Source: Owenia fusiformis
Taxonomy: Eukaryota; Annelida; Polychaeta; Sabellida; Oweniidae
Length of the DNA stretch: 64,000 nt
Assembly: GCA_903813345.2 (NCBI GenBank)
Contig: CAIIXF020000012.1
Coordinates: 24,380,184-24,444,183 of the forward strand
Reading direction: 5' to 3'
The translations under genes and the position numbers were made by a program. Below the pieces are notes generated by a model. It was not told the origin of the DNA. It saw nothing but the letters and a program-made list of their open reading frames with translations, and did not search any database. Shown here piece after piece: positions 1-10,514 of this stretch. Every line of letters starts with the position of its first letter. Position 1 is the first letter of the stretch.

Positions 1-430
1 CAAAGTCTAATACAAATACACACATATTATTATCTTACATCCGAAAAGATTATATCTTATCTGGCTGTATTTAAGAGTTATAGTGTTCATCAATTGTGGA
101 GGTCTGAATTTCAACAAAACCCTGGTTTCCATGGTAACCAATCAAATTTCAGCTCCCAAAGTCTAAATCAATACTTTAAATCCATCATTGTCAAAAATGT
201 GAAAAAAATGAGACATGAATCTCCCTTATTTCAAAAGTTATAACACCCATTCAATGTTGGGGTCAGGATTTCCTTAAAACCCTGGTTACCATGGCAACCA
301 ATCATATACCAGCTCCAAACTTATATTAAAATACTTAAAACCAACCATTTATGAAGATCTGAAAAAATGAGACCTGTATCACCCTTATTTCAAAAGTTAT
401 AGCATCCATCCAATGTGGGAGCTCGAGTCT
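1..430. repeat. Diverged tandem repeat, about 160-bp unit
   Basis: Three successive blocks share the order 'AGTTATAG/A...CATTCAAT', 'AACCCTGGTT', 'CCATGG(T/C)AACCAATCA' and 'AAAAATGAGAC'. They start near 75, 235 and 395, and the last is cut short at about 430. The unit is clearly diverged, so this is an old duplication. No coding content is seen. Confidence 0.7.
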
Positions 431-1803
431 ATGAAATAGACCCCTGTATAAGTCATGGACCAATAAAAGGCCAAAATCTGAGGTTTTGTGGACTGATCTT
501 TACATACAATTGTAGCTAATATATTATAGGAGTTTTCTATTTACATTTTAACCCTTCCCAACACATTGGGGACAAAATATGCATGAAATGACTCTGTCAG
601 TCCTGAAACATTGGCCTGAAAATTGACACCCGAAGGGTATGTTTTATCCATTTCCATGGCAACCACTTAAGCATGTGACATGAAATTTTTATCATATATT
701 CAATTAGTCTATACCAATATAACTTAGTAATTTGGAAACATTCCACTGAGTATTTTTTGAGTTCTTGCCCAATTTTATAGTAGGGGTCCAAATTTTAGCC
801 CATGGGGGGTTAAATGGCCACAAAATCTAAAAGCTGAAAAACTAAGATCTAATAATCCATAAAAATATGTATAATCATAGTAGTAACATGAAAAATTATG
901 TCTCATAAAATCCCTCTGAACGCACGCCGAAACCCACATTCTGACTGCACTACATGTAATCATGGCTGCTATGTAAATAATAGTGTTACATTTCATGAAG
1001 ACATTTCAGATGTAGCATAATGACTGATTATGTCTGTATGGACAAAGGACATTTCTAGAAAATCTAGTGAATTTCAGTTGACTCCATCAATATGTCCGTA
1101 TCATTAATTTACAATACTTTCTGGAACTGACTTCTGTAGACTAAAGACAGAATGTTTTATGAATCCTGTTCTTTACTCCTATCCTTTACATACTAAAGTT
1201 TGAGAAGAGAGAACACTCTGACTCAAATAGGTTTAATTTGAGACTGAAAACTATATTTTGTAATAATTACATGTAAACAAGCCGAGGAAATATTTTTGTG
1301 GTAATCAGTCTGTATATAACGGGCTAGGGCTAGAAATAGATTTTCAGCCGTTTTCTATTTTTAATGAGTGTTTAAGAATATTAAAGTGGTGTTTATCATA
1401 ATTTATGGATCCAGGGCAAATGGAGATCCTCCTCTGAAAATCAATGTGTGAACATGTAAATCTGCGCAAATTCAAGTTGTCATTAAACCACTGCGAAAAT
1501 AAAGTACCCAAAGACCAAAGTTGTGGTATAAATAAGACTATACTGGTAGAGTTGGTCGACTAATATGGCAATTATTGTAATGATTTGGTCATCCGAAGTT
1601 CTAAAGTATATTTTCAAAATAGATGTCAGGCAGAACGTAACAATTTATATCTTCATTTATGTAAAAATGAATAAATAAATATATAAAATAAAATGAATAT
1701 GTCTGTTGCCTTTTGTACATTATGCTAGCGTGCCAACATGATTGTAAAATACCAGTCGCGAGTTCGCTTGCCGAGATGAAGTAAGAATTTTTTAATTGCA
1801 TTT
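431..1803. other. Intergenic or intronic DNA, nothing recognised
   Basis: AT-rich sequence with only short chance reading frames and no clear repeat. It may be intron of the minus-strand gene whose first coding exon is at 5920-6753, but I could not identify a downstream exon. Confidence 0.5.
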
Positions 1804-1910
1804 ACAGGGTGGTCAAAAAAATGGAAACCCTAATACCATTTTCCGAATATCTTTATCATTTTAAAAGATAACTCCCCGATATTTTACACTTCTAAGAGTG
1901 GAGAGGGCAT
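1804..1910. mobile_element. Partial mariner-like terminal repeat at an assembly gap
   Basis: TACAGGGTGGTCAAAAAAAT resembles the terminal repeats of Tc1/mariner elements, and the adjoining TA fits their target site. No matching opposite end is seen before or after the Ns at 1911-1933. Either the element is truncated or its other half lies in the gap. Confidence 0.4.
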
Positions 1911-1933
1911 NNNNNNNNNNNNNNNNNNNNNNN
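1911..1933. other. Assembly gap (23 Ns)
   Basis: A run of Ns. The true length of missing sequence is unknown. Confidence 0.99.
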
Positions 1934-2574
1934 GCTGATGGCCTAAAATAAAGGTTGTGAAAAGAAGAAAAAAATATTTTTGTGATTTAATAATCCAACC
2001 TGAAGAACATATTTAAGATACTTTCACAATGCAAGAACATCCTCTTTTCATTCCTATTTCATATCATGACGGTGAATTGAGGCATCAAGCATTGGACGGC
2101 ATCAATGCATCCCATAAACGTTAAAAGTTCATCACATTTGCAATTGACAAAATAGGATTTGAATATCAATGTATAATTGGGGAAACATATTAGGGAAATA
2201 TTCAACCTGTACTGATCCAACTTTATCCTTCTACTATAATCTTGTGAATATTTTGCGCAAGTGAATTCAATAAAATGGTTTGTTCAATATATTTTACTAT
2301 GATCCTAATTTTATTCATAATATATGTAATTCTATTGAACAGTTATTTAGTAGGCCTACATCGAATTTTTTCACTAATGTTGAAGCAAAAATTTGAAAAA
2401 TTGCAACCTACTTTATTCTTTTTAAGAAATACACTGTACTGTGGGAGTGATGCATCAATATCTTATTAAATGGCTTTACCTATATACCTATACTACTGAT
2501 TATCCCAAATGGTGCATACAATGGTACAACTCCTATAATAATATTTTAGATTAGGTTTTTCAGATTTTTATTTA
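1934..2574. other. Gene-free stretch, nothing recognised
   Basis: AT-rich, no convincing reading frame, splice pattern or repeat boundary. Confidence 0.5.
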
Positions 2575-3018
2575 AGGCCATAAGAAGTAGATTCTTTGTT
2601 TTGCGTCCCCTTGCTTGCACGATTTTGAGTAAATCAGAAAAAACAAACACATCCAAATAGCAATCACAAGGGTCTGAAAGTACCATCACATTTTGTTCAA
2701 TCAGAATCAGACGAAATGGTGGATAATTTGATGTGTGTCAAAATTGACAGTGTTCTCATTACTTTGCATACATTGTGTATTTTCTTATTTTTTACCCTTG
2801 AATAATAGCTATGTTTAAATATATTGTATAAAATGTATAGATATGTGTTTGTAATCACTGCAAATTGGTATGTCATCCCTTTTTATGCCTATAAAATGTA
2901 TACATTTCTCAGCAAACAAGTTTGTGTTTTTTCTTGAGTTTGTGTGTGTTTTCTTTGTACCCTTGCATGATTTGGGTTTTGCCAGGACGGAAAACAAAGA
3001 ATCTACTTCTTCTGGCCT
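2575..3018. mobile_element. MITE-like element with about 34-bp terminal inverted repeats
   Basis: The left end AGGCCATAAGAAGTAGATTC is mirrored at the right end as AGGCCAGAAGAAGTAGATTC on the other strand. The match continues through TTTGTTTT(G/C)CGTCC. The 444-bp interior has only chance frames on both strands. The target duplication is not clear. Confidence 0.7.
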
Positions 3019-3211
3019 AATCAAATATTCATGTCTGTATGTTTACACCCTATTTAAATAGCTCTTGTCTCTTTGATTTCTAACTTTTATATGTCTTTGC
3101 ATTGGAACATAGCCGGGTGATGCATGCAGGTGGGACAACGTATACAACATGACAGTTTTATCATAAACATAAATTACAATAAATTATATCTAAAAGTGTA
3201 TGTAAAGCTAT

Positions 3212-4122
3212 GACGTGTCGCAAAAAGCTCGCGCACGCATTGTTACACATTTTGTGGCGTAATCCAGAGGATCCTCGCTTTTAACATGATAGAATGTGAC
3301 GTTTTTGAGAAAAATGAGCACTTATCGAAATCCTTTCGTCCTCCACATTTGCCTCTATATCTCAAAATATTTAAGGCGAATAAATCTGATATTGTATATG
3401 TATTAACAATGGGTTAGGAGCATCATAAAACACGAATCAATTGATATTTTAGGTGAAATAAATATACGTGTTGCTGTGCTTGAAAATAAGCGAATGGCGT
3501 AAATTAGCCCTATTTTAATGAATTTTGAAAACCTTTCGTCCTCCACTTTTCCACATACAACAGAAAACACATACTTTTGTGAACAAAATCAACTATTTAT
3601 TAATAAACTAGAGTTTAGGAGCAAAATAATCATGTATGATTTATTAAAAATTGATCTCGTATTTTTTGTTTTATGTACACCTGAAAAGTTGAAGGTACCA
3701 AAAAATGAGCGAAAAGGGTCGCTGTCAACAGATTCTATTTTTCAGACTCTATGACGTCACAATATGGGACGCTTACTAAAATTCATCCTTTGAAATAAAA
3801 CTTCCATCTACCTTTATCAAGACGAAAAATAAGTATAATAGTCATATATTGTTTGAGTTATGAGCGTTTAAAGACGAAAAATAATTCAAAATGTAACGTG
3901 TCAACATGGGATATTTGCCAGATGTTTTGGTAAAAAACTCTTTTTTAAAAACGAACGCGCAAAAAATGTGAACGGAGTGTAGTTGATCTAAAATCTTCAT
4001 CGAAACAGCTTTAAAATGATATATAACTTTAATTAGAATATTATCTTATAATCCGGGGAATCAAAGTTACGATTCACGCGATACCCTTAAAAAACAAATG
4101 CGCCATCTTTTTGCGACACGTC
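3212..4122. mobile_element. 911-bp inverted-repeat element with TAT target duplication
   Basis: GACGTGTCGCAAAAAG at the left end is repeated inverted at the right end (CTTTTTGCGACACGTC). Both sides are flanked by TAT, a candidate 3-bp target-site duplication. Inside, a block starting CTTTCGTCCTCCAC occurs near 3335 and again near 3533, an internal duplication of about 200 bp. No transposase frame is present, so it is non-autonomous. Confidence 0.75.
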
Positions 4123-4125
4123 TAT

Positions 4126-5410
4126 ACAAGAATTAATCGTTTGTACATAGTGTGTAATCGTTGGATGCATTTGTCTAATAAAAAATCCTGAATTTTGCCC
4201 AATAAAATAACATCGCCTGAAAATCCCCAAAATTTTTGATTTGTGTAAAACTATGACAGTAAAGATTTCGAACTTTACTGAAATACTCCTGTATCAAAAC
4301 TATATATCTCTTCGGAAAAAACACTATAAAAATATTAAATCTAACTCATTATCTCCCTTTAATTCCCCATTGAACTTACCTGAGATGGGGTACATGTACA
4401 ATTTTCTTCATCTTTTAATCCGAGATATGATTCGCTTCTAGACATTTCTAATCCGGGTTTTAATTTCCTTTATAGTTCTTGTTATTGCCAGCGAAAAAAT
4501 AAAGCTTAAGAGAAACTACCAGGCCAGCTTTATTCAATGATCAAAGTAAGAAAAACTGAATTAGGACCTTAGGACTCACAACATGATGTTGATTCCCTAA
4601 CTAATCATTTTCATTGGGAATGTACTTATGTAATTGCAACAATAGCCCCCGAGGGACTGGCAGCATGCATGCGATTCAGCAGGGGATAGTCACGTATGTT
4701 ATTGTTATGCTCAACAACTCCATCGAAAAATCATTTAAAAACAATTGTCGTTCGTATTTGGGTTGTAATTTCTAGATCGATCGAAATAATTAAATAATTT
4801 GAATTGATACAGACATATTATTGATTCATATGTTATTTAAATGAATAAGCTATACAAAAACCCGTTGTGTCAGTATGTATATGTAGCATAATTGGTGCTG
4901 TCAAAAGTCAGAAGAGAATATATTCCAATAATATAAATGCAAAATAACACTTAATAATTTATCACTTGCTAATTAGAAAGTGGTGTTTACAGTATTTCGT
5001 GACCGACCATTTTATACGAGCACCAAAAGCGGCAAAGCCCCAGTGAATAGGGAATACAAATGTATATAGAGGTACCCCAGTAAACTTCTGTTTTGTCATG
5101 ATTTTGTGGAGCATGAACGTTAGAACAGCAGAGCAATATTTTTGTTTTTAAGAATAAAATCATATACCCTAGCGCGAAGAGTTCAACGCCCGTGTTATGC
5201 TTAATTAATCATTGTAACAATGTACGAGTTGCATTGTATTTTGTTAAACACGAGTACTACACAAATTACAAAAAAAGTTACAGACAATACCACGAGTTGC
5301 GCATTGAATAATACGCAACAAAATGTAACACAATATGCAGTTAAAATATTCTAAACGATCATTGGGTCCAAGGACTTGCAGAAATTCCCGTTTGTCTGTA
5401 CTTTGTCCAT
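4126..5410. other. Gene-free stretch, nothing recognised
   Basis: AT-rich sequence, possibly intron of the minus-strand gene starting at 6753. Chance frames of up to about 83 codons show no domain-like composition. Confidence 0.5.
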
Positions 5411-5412
5411 TA

Positions 5413-5568
5413 CAGGGTGGGTAAACAATAATGGGACACTCACAATATATAAAAAAAATAATAATTGTCACAATCTCCATCTTTTGGTATATCACACATG
5501 GTTTATCTGTTTGATCCTATATATTTTTAAGAATGATACAAAGTGTCTAATTTTTATTGCCCACCCTG
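5413..5568. mobile_element. 156-bp mariner-type MITE with TA target duplication
   Basis: The element begins CAGGGTGGGTAAACAATAAT and ends with the imperfect inverse (TTTATTGCCCACCCTG), about 28 bp per arm. TA flanks both ends (5411-5412 and 5569-5570), as expected for Tc1/mariner-derived MITEs. It lies in the presumed first intron of the minus-strand gene starting at 6753. Confidence 0.8.
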
Positions 5569-5575
5569 TAGTATA

Positions 5576-5775
5576 ACCTGTCGTCAATATGCAGTCGCCA
5601 AAGTTCTTATTCCTCGAATATAAAGATGTCAAAATAATTGGTCATCAATTTAACTCGTCATTAAGATAACCTGTCGTCAATGTAAGCAGTCGTCAGGTGA
5701 CTTGTGGTCATTGTAACCAGTTGTCAAGGTAACCAGTTGTCAAGGTAGCCATCAAAGTAACCAGTCATCAATGTG
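5576..5775. repeat. Short-unit minisatellite (about 17-18 bp)
   Basis: Variants of GTCGTCAATGTAACCA and GTCAAGGTAACCAGTT recur imperfectly across the stretch. It lies within the presumed intron just 3' of the first coding exon of the minus-strand gene. Confidence 0.65.
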
Positions 5776-5803
5776 GGCAGTGGAAGAATGTAAATGAACT
5801 AGT

Positions 5804-5903
5804 GTTGCTTCAAGACTGTGGACCTCAACTATCTCCTTCACCCACGCGTCACCAACAAAACACAAAGTAGATAGAGGGGGGGGTCCACGGTCTTGAAGCA
5901 AAA
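5804..5903. repeat. Imperfect inverted repeat next to a splice donor
   Basis: TTGCTTCAAGACTGTGGACC (5804-5823) pairs with the inverse GGTCCACGGTCTTGAAGCAA (about 5883-5902), and the arms extend to AACTATCT/AGATAG. It would form a hairpin with a loop of about 36 nt starting about 10 nt inside the intron after the 5920 donor. A related GGTCC-AAGGTCTTGG-like motif occurs near 12756, so this may be a small MITE remnant. Confidence 0.6.
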
Positions 5904-5919
5904 CTATAAATGAACTTAC

Positions 5920-6753
5920 CTTTCTAGGATCTTGCTCGATCCAGCTTTTCAATTCTTTCGCATTTTTAAGATTGAACCTTTCCGCAAAACAAAGCAGGCA
6001 AAAATCCTTCTTTTGGCTGTTGCCATGGAGCTCGAATTTGTTGCTATGTAGAGTAGCATGTTTCCCTTTCAAACCAAATGATTCATTGTTACTATATTCG
6101 TCTTTATGTTTTGTATGGTTCTCTTCAGAAGTTGGTAGTTCACTATCCTCCGTGTACGCACGTGTACCAGGGGCAGATTTTGCTCTATTGTCAAATTGCA
6201 CTCTGCGTTTCGAATGATACGCTGTTTGTAAATTGAGACTTTTATTAGTGTCCAACATATATGTCGGCTTGTCTCCAGCACTTTTATTGCGTCTCACCAA
6301 TCCTCTATGTATAACAGGTGATGTTTTACGTGAGCTGTTTTGATTGTCATGGTAACGACTCGATGATAAAGAAAACTTTGAAACCTCTGCCACAGGTACG
6401 ACAGTGCTTTCCCGTTTTTGACGTAACTGTTCGATGTATTCCATAAACGAATTCGAGGTAGGTTTTGCCACAGGGATAAGCATAAGTGGGGCATCTAAAC
6501 GAGTGCTTATTGGTTGATTTCTGTAGCCACGACCCATGGGATGCTCAACCGCTGAGTGTGATCGCCTTAGAAACCTCTTGTCAACATCATTTTTCGTTCC
6601 TGAACTCCGAGGTCTGTATGGGACAAGCTCAATATTTTCATTTGGCCCAACACCAATTAATGTCGGTCCCATCGATCGAGGCTGTTCCATAGATTTTGTA
6701 CGTCGTACATAATTCCTGTCGTTATAGAAACGAAATAGCTGTTCGGTTGCCAT
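5920..6753 (-). CDS. First coding exon of an unrecognised, mostly disordered protein
   Basis: The exon has 278 codons. The start at 6753 sits in a strong Kozak context (GTTGCCATGGC). The exon ends at AAG|GTAAGT, with the donor GT at 5919-5918 and phase 0. The frame stays open 55 codons further, but that stretch runs into an inverted repeat and minisatellite, so I treat it as intron. The protein is rich in Ser, Arg, Asn and Lys and looks largely disordered. Four similar basic motifs recur: RRTKSM (17-22), RRSHSA (63-68), RRNKSA (154-159) and NRAKSAP (189-195), which resemble basophilic-kinase or 14-3-3-type sites. The last 30 residues look more ordered, with a CLLC motif (252-255) and an amphipathic stretch ending WIEQDPRK. 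I do not recognise the family. Downstream exons, expected at lower coordinates or beyond the window, were not found. Confidence 0.7.
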
Positions 6754-7974
6754 GGCAACGTTTGCATTTAATTCATCCCTGCAGAAGACTGTTCATTTTC
6801 ATAGAGATCAATCTGAAAATCAATTTGAAATGTACTGACCAAAGATTCTGACTACGGTGTGACATAGTAGTCTTCTGGTAATCATTGTGCACAATTTGAT
6901 ACGTGAAATTATCTGAAATACAGTACACTCTCTAAGATAACAACTGACAATGCAAATCAACGATAGAATGTCAGATGATGTTCACTCATAAAATGTAATT
7001 TTGTTTCACACGTACGGCTAGTCTGCGAGTTGTTTAACCAAATCAAAGGTATTGTTCGTTTTCATATATTTGTTTGTTTGTTTGTTTGTTGTTTGTTTGT
7101 TTGCTTGATCTTGTTGAAACTATAAGGAACAAATTGCATTTACTGTCACCCGAATAATTAGTGATAGAACTATATCACAGTCTGTTTGCCCAAATTGAGT
7201 AGCTATAAAGAATTGAATTCTTGGTCATTGACATGATTGGTTTTCTGGTTGGTGACCTTGGAAGAAGTCGATCTTGACTACCAATACAGAACCTGACAGA
7301 CCTAAAGAAAACAATGAATAGTGCCATTTTCTTGGGGGTTAAGCAATCGACCTATACGTGTATATTGTGATTTCGGAATTAATTGAACGGTTCGTAGGAT
7401 AACATTACTGTATATTTACTATATATTCAGAGAGATGCTAAAAACCTTGAAACAGACATTCATCGTTCGAGAGTATTGACCCATTTTATTGACATTATCA
7501 GGAAATGCCGAACCATTTATCCCATTTAGGATTTTATTACGTTGCACTGTGTACATTCAACTTTAATTGTGTTACTCAATACTTACGTTCATTTTCATAT
7601 GGGATTAGGTTATATCAAGGCAGTGCAAATTATAGAGGATTAGGCAGGTCAAATGACATTGACGTCAAGGTGATAGCGAATCGTAGAAATATTGACATAT
7701 CAATAAACATGATAAAGAGACCATTTTGAATCAATGGTTGTAACCAATATTTTACTATTGACTATCAATTCGAACCCATATTTAGAGCGACGAATCTCGA
7801 AATGTGTTCTGTGTTTCCAATAGTTTCTGTTCAAGAAATGAACTTTTTTTATCAAATGCAAATTGTTGCTGTTTTACAGTGGTCACAGTTATGTGGATCA
7901 ATTTCAAATGTTCATTATATTGCGTATTTCACAAAATAAAAAACGCGCATTTTTTCAACGATATTAATAACTCA
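6754..7974. other. Upstream region of the 6753 gene; TTTG microsatellite
   Basis: Contains the 5' flank of the minus-strand gene and a (TTTG)n run at about 7069-7104. No TATA box or CpG-rich promoter is obvious, and no other gene is seen. Confidence 0.5.
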
Positions 7975-8382
7975 GATACGAGTAGGTAGTTACCAGTTTC
8001 ACCACCAGGTGGCTCATTCGGGTCAGATAGCATGGCGGATATAATAGAAGTTTATATTCATCAGTTTTAGTGGTCCAATTTTCATACCATCCTTAAGTAT
8101 CTAATAGTGTATGTAAATTAAATATGTCCAGTATTAAAAGAAAATATTATCTGTCCAAAAGATAATTCACTTTTTGTAATTTTACAACATGGGGTCTATG
8201 GGAAATCTCCCCGAACTAGAAGTCACATTTTCAAAAAAAATTAAATTTCCAAAGTTGATAAATAATTCTCGAAACCATTTCCAAATGTACTTTTACATGT
8301 AGATTTCAAATATGACATCACTTTGACTGAAGTTTGAATTTGTAATGAAGTACGGTAAATCAATATTATTTTTACTCGCATC
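7975..8382 (+). mobile_element. About 410-bp MITE, copy 1
   Basis: Starts GATACGAGTAGGTAGTTACC and ends ACTCGCATC, giving short inverted ends (GAT(A/G)CGAGTA). The whole element recurs in reverse orientation at 36365-36786, sharing the internal blocks TCACCACCAGGTGG, GGTCTATGGGAAATCTCCCC and ACATGTAGATTTCAAATATG. A partial copy is at about 31118-31320. Confidence 0.8.
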
Positions 8383-9011
8383 TAGTCTATTCGTAAGAAC
8401 GATCTTTGCTGTTGATAAAACCTACATTTTATCATTTTTCATTCACAATTATGTTGCTGTCTAGTTTATTTTACATCTTATTCTTATTCCTTTGGACATG
8501 GATTGAGATTCTCACGTCATTTTGTCTTCAACATGCATTATAATGTCTTCAGTATGACTGAAATCCATACATGATTCTGTGGTTTGATCTTGAATCGCGT
8601 TTTAATGTTTGTCAAGCTGTCATTTGAAACTATTTCTTTCCTTGGTCCAAGGGTGTTTCACTTCTTAAATGTATTAAAAGAACAACAGAACTATGAGTCC
8701 CTTTGATGAAGAATGCGTTTCACCATCGTTGGCGTCAGTTTCCTTGTAACCGGTTTTAATTTCAACACTTCAGGATTCCACTTTGGTTATTTTGTTCATT
8801 AGCCTCAAGCATATGTTTCACGAACGATATTTCAGTCAAAAGAAGACATTGCAATAATGTTGAAGCTATTTCATAATGCGAATTTCAATATATGACAAAG
8901 TCAAGGTACACACTGTACGATTATATGAAGACGGGGTTGTATGCTCACTCTTTTTCATCATTGAGTATATTTAGAACAGGACCAGTTCATGTATGAGATC
9001 TTTGCACCTTT
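8383..9011. other. Gene-free stretch, nothing recognised
   Basis: AT-rich and no reading frame of note. Confidence 0.5.
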
Positions 9012-9295
9012 GCGGCGAGCGTAGAAAAACTACGCTCGACTTGCGGCCTCCGTACGGCGTATCCAGTTTTTTACAGGCCGCAGGGTCGCCGTAGAAATTA
9101 TAACTCGGAGTTATAATATTTGTTCATTTCTGAGGTCCCCGTAGAAATCAACTGGCTCAACAAGATTGAATCATTATTTTTCAATGTTTCACGATCACTT
9201 TTCATTTGATATAACATCCTAGCACTATGAATAACATTTATAAATTGTCCTGATGTAAATAAAATGAAAAAAGTATTATTTAACAACAGAAAGAA

Positions 9296-10213
9296 TGGGT
9301 ATCGATATGGCGAACTTTTTTAACACACGTTTCTCTTAAGCCAGTCATAAAAAATCTAAAAATTTAACACATCGTCAATTTAATGGTCATCTTTTGAATG
9401 GTAACAATATAATTTGAAATATATATATATACTTTCATCTATATTGTTTTAGAAAACACATCAAACACTTGTTTTGTTCTTGGTGTCATGTTTCCAGAGT
9501 GAAATGAAACATCTTTCCGAACCTCATTGGAACAAAACGACATAAACGCAAAATGTTTAGGTCTCTCAATATTGTAATTGTACAAAGGAAATTTTGGTTG
9601 ATTTTAAAAAAGTATCTTGTTAATGAAAAAAAGTTTTTTCTTGATTTTTCTCTATTTTAGGGGGATTTTGTTTTAATTTTTTGAATACTTTTTTAAAATC
9701 AACCAGAAATTCCTTTGTATAACTTTAATATTGAGAGGTCTAAAAACATGTTGTATATGCTATTTTATTCCAACAAGGTTCGGAAAGACATTTTATTTCA
9801 TTCTCAAGAATTGGTAGAAAGGAGCAAAAACAACTGCACTAAAAAACAAAAAATGTTAACAAAAACCGTCATGTAAAATTTTTTTTTTTTTCAATTCAAT
9901 TTATTTATTTCATAATTCTTATATAATATACACTATAAAAACAAGCCGCTAGACACCCTAGTGGGTATATGTTGCGGTTTAACAGAAATCATTAAAATGG
10001 CAACTAGACTACATATAAAAGAAAACACTTATAGGATAAGTGACTTGGGTGATAAGTGACTTGGGTGCTCATATTTCTAAATAATTTTTGCATTAAATTG
10101 TTGTCAATCAGTCAACATTACATAAAATACCATGTTTTTTACAGAAAGTTTTCAATGATTGGTTTAAGAGAAAAACATTGTTGAATTCAGTTCTCCATAT
10201 CGATACCTATCCT
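9296..10213. mobile_element. Inverted-repeat element nested in the 9012-10353 MITE
   Basis: GGTATCGATATGGCGAAC at the left is mirrored by GTTCTCCATATCGATACC at the right. These lie exactly where the two halves of the host MITE part. The interior holds a long hairpin and a poly-T run, with no transposase frame. Confidence 0.7.
9501..9806. repeat. Long inverted repeat (arms about 120 bp)
   Basis: 9501-9616 (with CTTTCCGAACCTCATTGGAA and GGTTGATTTTAAAAAAGTAT) is reverse complementary, with mismatches, to 9682-9806. The loop is about 65 bp. It could fold into a long hairpin if transcribed, and it sits inside the nested element at 9296-10213. Confidence 0.8.
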
Positions 10214-10371
10214 TTAAAATTCACCGTGCGGCTGCCGTGGGAAATGTGACTGCAAAAGTATGAGGGCGCAGAAATTCTACGGCGAGCGTAGAAAAGCTAC
10301 TGGCTGCAGGAATGATAGACCGCACGGCGGCCGTGGGAAATGTGACTGGGGTGTTAGTCTTCTTACTTTAA

Positions 10372-10511
10372 TGCTCTGGTCACATTTGCTCCGATTTCCG
10401 CTACGGTGCCCGGCCGATTGAGTATTTTGTTTAAAATTGAATACGATATTGAACAAAACATTCTATCGGCCGGGCGCCGGCCGATGGATTGGAGCAAATG
10501 TGACCCAGGCA
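10372..10511. mobile_element. 140-bp foldback MITE, copy 1 (TWA target)
   Basis: Ends are TGCTCTGGTCACATTTGCTC and the inverse GGAGCAAATGTGACCCAGGCA, and much of the element is self-complementary around GCCGGCCGAT blocks. It is flanked by TAA (left) and TTA (right). A second copy of identical length is at 39539-39678, flanked by TAA on both sides. The TIR and the 3-bp TWA target resemble PIF/Harbinger-type MITEs; that assignment is inference. Confidence 0.8.
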
Positions 10512-10514
10512 TTA

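Larger units (their letters stand above)
9012..10353 (+). mobile_element. TAA-target MITE (copy of 56766-57228) split by a nested insertion
   Basis: The outer parts, about 9012-9291 and 10214-10353, are collinear with the intact element at 56766-57228. Shared blocks include GCGGCGAGCGTAGAAAAACT, TAACTCGGAGTTATAATATT and, on the right, GTGGGAAATGTGACTG...GGGGTG. About 80 bp at the left terminus is missing. The two halves are separated by about 0.9 kb of foreign sequence with its own inverted ends. Confidence 0.8.

Noticed and set aside
5752-5919. 55-codon extension of the exon starting at 6753
   Set aside because: It begins exactly at a GTAAGT donor and runs through an inverted repeat and minisatellite, so it is taken as intron.
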